DNA of 10,475 nt from Lentzea sp. (GTDB lineage Bacteria; Actinomycetota; Actinomycetes; Mycobacteriales; Pseudonocardiaceae): positions 1 through 10,475 of the forward strand of contig JASLAV010000423.1 in assembly GCA_030146905.1 (NCBI GenBank), read 5' to 3'. The notes below the pieces were generated by a model. That model had not been told where the DNA came from. It searched no databases and was given only the letters and a program-made list of their open reading frames with translations. Made by a program: the position numbers and the translations under genes. Shown piece after piece: positions 6,261 to 10,475 of this stretch. Positions within the stretch are counted from its first letter, which is position 1, and the number at the start of each line of letters is the position of its first letter.

Positions 6261-7148
6261 GTGCGCAAGCACGTGCTGGTGGTGGCGGCCCTGTTCGCCG
6301 CGGCGTGCACGGCCGAACCGGCTCCGGCGCCGTCGACCACGACCGTCCCGCTCAAACCGCCGACGCTGGTCAACGAGGTGGTGCCGCCGCAGGACGTGAT
6401 CACCGTCGTGCGGGACGTGGTCGACGGCCGCACCGTCGAGTTCGCCGACGGCACGAAGGTCCGGATCTCCCTGCTCGCCGAGCCGGAGGACTGCTTCGCC
6501 GAGGCCGCGCTGAACTTCGCCAGGTCGGCCCTGCTGGCCAGATCCGTCCGGTACACGGGTGTCGCGTTCGGCGAGGTCGAACTGGAGCTGGAGGACGGCA
6601 CCGACTACGCGGTGCTCGCCGTGCGGCAGGGCGTGCTCAGGCCGGAGGGCGTCGACGGCGGGCCGCTGATCAGCGCGCGGGAAGAGGCCTCCGCGGCCAA
6701 GCGAGGCCTGTGGGGACCTCCCTGCGACGGTTCCGGCACCTCCAAGCCCGCACCCACCACCACGACCACGACGGCCACCACCACGCCTCCGCCGCGCCCG
6801 ACGACCACGACGCCACCGCCGCCCGCGAGGGCCTGCAAGGTCGCCTACCGGGTCTCCGACCAGTGGCAGGGCGGCTTCCAGGCGTCGGTGGAGGTGCGCA
6901 ACACCGGCACCGACGCGATCGACGGCTGGGTGCTGCGCTGGGCCTTCGCGAACGGCGAGAGCGTCAGGGAGATGTGGAACGCCACGCCGAGGCAGTACGG
7001 CCCGGTCGTCAGCGCGGTGAACGCCGGCTACAACCCGAAGATCGCGGCGGGGTCCTCGGTGCAGATCGGCTACAACGGCACCTCACGCGGCTCGCACCGG
7101 GCTCCTGGCTCGTTCACGCTCAACGGGGTGCAGTGCTCGGCCGGGTAG
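6261..7148 (+). CDS. Predicted lipoprotein: degenerate SNase-like domain, Thr/Pro linker, C-terminal CBM2
   Basis: Numbering here is from an in-frame GTG at 6252, but the GGGAG ribosome site at 6248-6252 overlaps that codon; GTG 6261 (8-nt spacing) or 6258 is likelier. A basic-hydrophobic leader ends LFAAAC (C19), a plausible though imperfect lipobox. Residues 49-158 look like a staphylococcal-nuclease fold: TVVRDVVDGRTVEF, DGTKVRISLLAEPEDC and a final AAKRGLWGPPC. Catalytic residues appear lost (see findings), so nuclease activity is unlikely. A Thr/Pro linker (161-193) leads to CBM2 at 195-295, bounded by two Cys and carrying W205 in QWQGGF and W242 in MWNATP. The third position of the usual aromatic binding strip looks like Tyr260 (NAGYNPK). 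CBM2 domains bind cellulose or chitin. The likely location is the cell surface, anchored by lipid. The 3' end overlaps the convergent Nudix gene by 29 bp. Confidence 0.85.
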   Translation: MRKHVLVVAALFAAACTAEPAPAPSTTTVPLKPPTLVNEVVPPQDVITVVRDVVDGRTVEFADGTKVRISLLAEPEDCFAEAALNFARSALLARSVRYTGVAFGEVELELEDGTDYAVLAVRQGVLRPEGVDGGPLISAREEASAAKRGLWGPPCDGSGTSKPAPTTTTTTATTTPPPRPTTTTPPPPARACKVAYRVSDQWQGGFQASVEVRNTGTDAIDGWVLRWAFANGESVREMWNATPRQYGPVVSAVNAGYNPKIAAGSSVQIGYNGTSRGSHRAPGSFTLNGVQCSAG

Positions 7149-7548
7149 GCAGGTCGCCGCGGTCCCCGCGGTCGAAGAAGTCCGCGAGGATCGCGTTGTC
7201 CTCGTAACCGAGGGCGGTGGTGGCGATCTCGGCCCTGGTGAACCACCTCAGGCGCTGCCCCTCGGTGAGGTCGACCTCGTCGAGGTCGAGGTCGACCTCG
7301 GTCCAGAACGTGTGCTCCACGCCGTACGAACGGGTGGCGGAGACCAGGGGCCGCACGTCGTCGAGCACGACGCCCATCTCCTCCTCGATCTCCCGCGTGA
7401 TGCACTCGTGCGGCTGCTCACCGGCCTCGACGTACCCGCCGGGCAGGCACCACGTGTTCGGGAACTTGATCGTGGGCTTGTCGTCGCGCAGGTACAGCAG
7501 CACCTGGCCGGCCGGGTTGACCATCACGATGTTCGTGCCCTCGTCCAC
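7120..7548 (-). CDS. Nudix hydrolase
   Basis: With the GTG start at 7548 this is a 142-aa single-domain protein. The full Nudix box is present at residues 38-60, reading GYVEAGE, then seven residues, then REIEEEMGV. This matches GX5EX7REUXEEXGU exactly, so the Mg-binding glutamates are intact. Nudix enzymes hydrolyse a nucleoside diphosphate linked to another moiety. LRDDKPTIKFPNTWCLPGG ahead of the box is typical, but the substrate cannot be inferred. The frame stays open upstream to 7665, but the GTG is chosen because AGGAG sits 4 nt before it and the upstream residues look like translated antisense/out-of-frame sequence. That ribosome site overlaps the TAG stop of the LacI-type gene, so translation is probably coupled. 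An acidic stretch EVDLDLDEVDL (84-94) is unusual. The last codons overlap the convergent lipoprotein gene. Confidence 0.9.
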   Translation of the reverse strand: MDEGTNIVMVNPAGQVLLYLRDDKPTIKFPNTWCLPGGYVEAGEQPHECITREIEEEMGVVLDDVRPLVSATRSYGVEHTFWTEVDLDLDEVDLTEGQRLRWFTRAEIATTALGYEDNAILADFFDRGDRGDLPTRPSTAPR

Positions 7549-7552
7549 TTGA

Positions 7553-7557
7553 CTCCT
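7553..7557 (-). promoter_or_regulatory. Ribosome-binding site AGGAG fused to the upstream stop codon
   Basis: On the minus strand TTTAGGAG contains both the TAG stop of the LacI-type gene (7558-7556) and the AGGAG that serves the Nudix GTG 4 nt further on. This fixes the Nudix start and indicates stop-start translational coupling. Confidence 0.75.
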
Positions 7558-8386
7558 AAACGGGTGCTGTCGTGCCGCGCGGCACGTAGCGGGCGGTGGG
7601 TGACCAGCGCTGGACGACGGGGACGCCGTCGACCAGTTCGAGCAGGGAGTCCGCCACCGTCGCACCGAACCGGTGCACGTCGACGCTCATCGTGGTGAGC
7701 GCGGGGGAGGCGAGACGGCACAACGTCGAGTCGTCCCAGGCCACGAGGCTCAGCCGGGACGGCACCTCGACCCCGAGCGCCGCGGCCGCCGCCAGGCCCG
7801 CCACCGCCATCACGTCGTTGTCGTAGAGGATCGCCGTGGGCGGGTGCGGGCCGGTGAGCAGGGACGTCGTCAGCTTCGCGCCCGCCTCCTCCGAGTAGTC
7901 GCCCTCGACGAGCACCGGGTCGACGCCCGCCGCCGCGCACCCCGCGAGCAACGCCTCGGTGCGGGCTCGCGTGTGCAGGAGCGCGCTGGGACCGGTGACC
8001 CTGGCGATCCGCCGGTGGCCCAGTTCCAGCAGGTGGCCGAGCGCCTCCGCCACCGGTCCCGCGTGGTCGGTGCGGACCGATGGCAGGTGCGAGTCGCCGA
8101 CGACGACCGCGGGCAGTGCGATCTCCTGGAGCACGGCCGGCCGCGGGTCGTCGGCCACCGGGTTCACCACCACGACGGCGTCGACGAGGCCGCGGCCCGC
8201 CCAGCGGCGGTACGCGGCGATCTCGGCCTCGTGGTCGGCCACGACGTGCAGCAGCACGGACAGGTCGCGTTCGGCGAGCCGTTCCTCGATACCGGCGATG
8301 AACTCCATGAAGAACGGCTCGACACCGAGCAGCCGCGCGGGCCTGGCCAGCACCAGCCCGACGGCGCCGGTCGGCTCAGCTCGCAC
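7556..8386 (-). CDS. LacI-family sugar-sensor protein lacking the DNA-binding domain
   Basis: This 276-aa protein matches the periplasmic-binding-like effector domain of LacI/GalR regulators: GAVGLVLARPARL (7-19), PFFMEFIAGIEERLAERD (24-41), LLELGHRRIARVTGP (119-133), TAILYDNDVMAVAG (184-197), VPSRLSLVAWDDS (208-220) and a final TARYVPRGT. Full-length members have about 330-340 residues and begin with a 50-60-residue helix-turn-helix plus hinge. Here the protein starts just where the hinge would end. The frame upstream of the GTG (8384-8386) runs into the mannosidase 3' end and encodes nothing like the usual DVA..AGVS..TVSRVLN motif. No signal peptide is seen, so it is not an obvious transporter-binding protein. 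It overlaps the mannosidase stop by 11 bp and lacks a good ribosome site, suggesting coupled translation. It may be a cytosolic sugar sensor without DNA binding, or a truncated remnant. Confidence 0.8.
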   Translation of the reverse strand: MRAEPTGAVGLVLARPARLLGVEPFFMEFIAGIEERLAERDLSVLLHVVADHEAEIAAYRRWAGRGLVDAVVVVNPVADDPRPAVLQEIALPAVVVGDSHLPSVRTDHAGPVAEALGHLLELGHRRIARVTGPSALLHTRARTEALLAGCAAAGVDPVLVEGDYSEEAGAKLTTSLLTGPHPPTAILYDNDVMAVAGLAAAAALGVEVPSRLSLVAWDDSTLCRLASPALTTMSVDVHRFGATVADSLLELVDGVPVVQRWSPTARYVPRGTTAPV

Positions 8387-10475
8387 CGGGCACCGCGCGG
8401 AGGTCGTTGGCGCAGCGCAGCACCAGCGGGCCGGTGAACGCCGCGGGGTCGACGGAGGAGTCCGTGCGGATGTGGAACACGCGGACCTCTCCCGCGAGCA
8501 TCGGGACCAGCGCGTCGTCGACGACGGCGTCGGGTGCGACGCGGTCGGCCAGGATCGCGACGTCGCGGGCGAACGAGCCGGCGCGCACCTCGACCTCGTA
8601 CCCGCCGCGCACCGCTTCCGCCCGCGCGGCGAGGGGACTCGGGTCGTACGACAGCTCCGCGTCCTCGCGGAACAGGTGGATCGCGCGGGCCTCGGCGGTC
8701 GTCGCCACCACCACCTCCGCGTCGTCGTCCACCGGCGTCAGGAGTGCCTCGTCCAGCTCCAGCGCGAGCACTGACCTGGGCGGCACCGTCCGGCGCAGTC
8801 TAGTCAGGTGCGGCGTGACACCCCGGAACGTCTGCCGGTCGAGGGTGATGTGCGCGTCCCACGGTTCGGCGTGGTCGTTGACGGCGATGAGCACGAGGCG
8901 GTCACCGCGGGGCTGGAAGGTGAGCAGGCGCGGCGCGAACGCGTGCCGCAGCGCGTACCACAGCGGCTTGAGCCGTTCCTCGCTGTCGATCGCCGCCCAG
9001 GACGTGACGGGCCAGCAGTCGTTGAGCTGCCAGACGACCGCGCCCGCGGTGCGCGGCCACCACGAGCGGTAGTGCTCGACGCCGAAGCCCACCGCCCGCG
9101 CCTGGTTGAGCTGCGTCGCCCAGTGCCAGTCCTCGAACCGCGACGGCACCGGCAGGTGCGCCGCCAGCCCGCGGTCGAGCTTGCCGTTGCCGTCCTCGGC
9201 CTTCTGGTGCGTCAGGAAGCTCGGCGACGACGGCGTCAGCGGCTGGTCGTGGATCCAGCGGGTCAGCGTGGACCAGGCCGGTGGTCCCTGGAACCCGAAC
9301 TCGGAGCAGAACCGGGGCACGTGGTCGCGGTAGTGCGTGTAGTCGACCTGGTTCCACACCTGCCAGTCGTGCCGGGTGCCGTGGTCCTCGTCGTTGGGAT
9401 GCAAGCCGGCGACGGGGCTGTACGGGCTGCCAGGGCAGTAGAACCGGGTCGGGTCGAGCTCGGCCACGATGCCCGGCAGCAGCTCGTCGTAGTAGCCCAG
9501 GCCCCAGGTCCTGCCGTCGAGCTGCTCCGGCCAGCCCCAGTCGGCGAACCCCCACAGGTTCTCGTTGCCGCCGTTCCACAGCGCCAGCGAGGCGTGCGAC
9601 ATCAGGCGCACGACGTTCTCCCGGGCCTCTGCCTCCAGCTCGCCCCGCACCGGTTCCTCCTCCGGGTACGCGGCGCACGCGAGCGGGAAGTCCTGCCACA
9701 CCAGCACACCGCGTTCGTCGCAGACGTCGTAGAAGTCGTCGGACTCGTAGATGCCGCCGCCCCAGACCCGCAGCAGGTTGACGTGCGCCCCCACGGCCTG
9801 GTCGACCCGCCGGGCGAGCCTGTCCCGCGTGATCCGGGTGAGGAAGTGGTCGTCGGGAATCCAGTTGGCGCCCTTGACGAACAGCGGTTCGCCGTTCACC
9901 ACTACGGTGAACGGGGTGCCGATCTCGTCGGGTGTCGTGTCGACGGTGATCGTGCGGAACCCGATCCGCTTCCCGGCGCTGTCGAGGAGGACGGACCCGT
10001 GGTGGAGCGTGACGTCCAGGTCGTAGAGCGGCTGGTCGCCGTGTCCTGCCGGCCACCACAGGCCGACGCCGGGAACGTCCAGGCGCGCCGTCACGGTCGT
10101 CTGCCCCGCGGGCACGAGGACAGTGCACTCGTGGGCACCCACCGAGACCCGCAGCGTCAGGTCCTCGTGTCCGGCGTGCTCGATCCCGGCGTGCAGCTCG
10201 ACCCTGCCGGTGTCGCCGGTGACCGTCACGACCGGGCGGACCTGGACGAACCTGGCGGTGTGCCAGCGTTCCAGCCGGACCGGCCGCCAGATGCCAGCGG
10301 TCTGCAGGTCGGGCCCCCAGTCCCAGCCGAAGCTGCACGCCATCTTGCGAACCATGTTGAACGGGTGGGTGTTGACGTGCGGGCGCTGCCCGAGCGCGGC
10401 TTCCACCTTCTCCGCGTGCGCCAAGGCGGACGAGAACGACACCGTCAGGTCGTTGCACCCGTCCACGAGGAGCTC
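8376..10475 (-). CDS. Glycoside hydrolase family 2 beta-mannosidase (5' end outside window)
   Basis: About 699 codons are visible, entering from the right edge. Beta-mannosidases of this kind are usually 800-850 aa, so roughly the first 100-130 residues are missing. The enzyme should remove terminal beta-D-mannose from manno-oligosaccharides. Visible parts in order: the rest of the jelly-roll domain (NDLTV, RKMACSFGWDWGPDLQTAGIWRPVRLE in two runs), an Ig-like domain, the TIM barrel from about FRTITVD, and a C-terminal beta domain ending VLRCANDL. The acid/base Glu is in WNGGNEN (codon 9563-9561) and the nucleophile Glu in FCSEFGFQG (codon 9302-9300). RVWGGGIYE and DFYDVCDERGVLVWQDF match GH2 mannosidases rather than beta-galactosidases. 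It is the first visible gene of a leftward operon with the sugar-sensor and Nudix genes. Cellular location cannot be judged without the N-terminus. Confidence 0.93.
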   Translation of the reverse strand, partial: ELLVDGCNDLTVSFSSALAHAEKVEAALGQRPHVNTHPFNMVRKMACSFGWDWGPDLQTAGIWRPVRLERWHTARFVQVRPVVTVTGDTGRVELHAGIEHAGHEDLTLRVSVGAHECTVLVPAGQTTVTARLDVPGVGLWWPAGHGDQPLYDLDVTLHHGSVLLDSAGKRIGFRTITVDTTPDEIGTPFTVVVNGEPLFVKGANWIPDDHFLTRITRDRLARRVDQAVGAHVNLLRVWGGGIYESDDFYDVCDERGVLVWQDFPLACAAYPEEEPVRGELEAEARENVVRLMSHASLALWNGGNENLWGFADWGWPEQLDGRTWGLGYYDELLPGIVAELDPTRFYCPGSPYSPVAGLHPNDEDHGTRHDWQVWNQVDYTHYRDHVPRFCSEFGFQGPPAWSTLTRWIHDQPLTPSSPSFLTHQKAEDGNGKLDRGLAAHLPVPSRFEDWHWATQLNQARAVGFGVEHYRSWWPRTAGAVVWQLNDCWPVTSWAAIDSEERLKPLWYALRHAFAPRLLTFQPRGDRLVLIAVNDHAEPWDAHITLDRQTFRGVTPHLTRLRRTVPPRSVLALELDEALLTPVDDDAEVVVATTAEARAIHLFREDAELSYDPSPLAARAEAVRGGYEVEVRAGSFARDVAILADRVAPDAVVDDALVPMLAGEVRVFHIRTDSSVDPAAFTGPLVLRCANDLRAVPGAS

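Noticed and set aside
7549..7665. Longer N-terminus for the Nudix protein
   Set aside because: The extra residues overlap the LacI-type gene, have no Nudix-family character, and the GTG at 7548 has a well-placed AGGAG.

Overview
The window is GC-rich, with strong G/C preference at third codon positions, actinomycete-type ribosome sites and several GTG starts. It carries families common in actinomycetes (MerR plus zinc-free oxidoreductase pair, CBM2 domain, GH2 mannosidase, LacI sensor). I take it to be chromosomal DNA of a filamentous actinobacterium, perhaps a member of Pseudonocardiales, but the genus cannot be fixed from sequence alone.

Layout, left to right. Positions 1-105 hold the last 34 codons of a flavoprotein disulfide-reductase-like gene. 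From its stop codon, a non-coding array of three full and one partial degenerate repeat (about 132-140 bp each, positions 99-571) runs nearly to the next gene. It contains a perfect 16-bp stem-loop. A small MerR-family regulator (619-987, +) converges, 6 bp apart, on a zinc-independent quinone-oxidoreductase-type MDR enzyme (994-1917, -). The MDR upstream region carries a perfect 14-bp palindrome of MerR-operator appearance. Next is a 919-aa soluble c-di-GMP enzyme with four predicted PAS domains and complete GGDEF and EAL domains (2029-4788, -). A 204-bp divergent promoter region, AT-rich for this genome, separates it from a stand-alone beta-ketoacyl synthase (4993-6153, +).

The right half begins with a predicted lipoprotein (about 6261-7148, +). 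It joins a nuclease-like SNase domain that has lost most of its catalytic residues to a Thr/Pro linker and a C-terminal CBM2 carbohydrate-binding domain. Its 3' end overlaps, tail to tail by 29 bp, a Nudix hydrolase gene. That Nudix gene is the last of a leftward operon: GH2 beta-mannosidase (5' end outside the window), then a LacI-type sugar sensor lacking its DNA-binding domain, then Nudix. The three are tightly overlapped or translationally coupled.

The clearest functional pairs are MerR/MDR (regulator and probable target) and mannosidase/sugar-sensor. The most unusual items are the degenerate-nuclease/CBM2 lipoprotein, the LacI sensor without a helix-turn-helix, and the hairpin-forming repeat array. 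I found no RNA genes, CRISPR array, IS element or phage gene.
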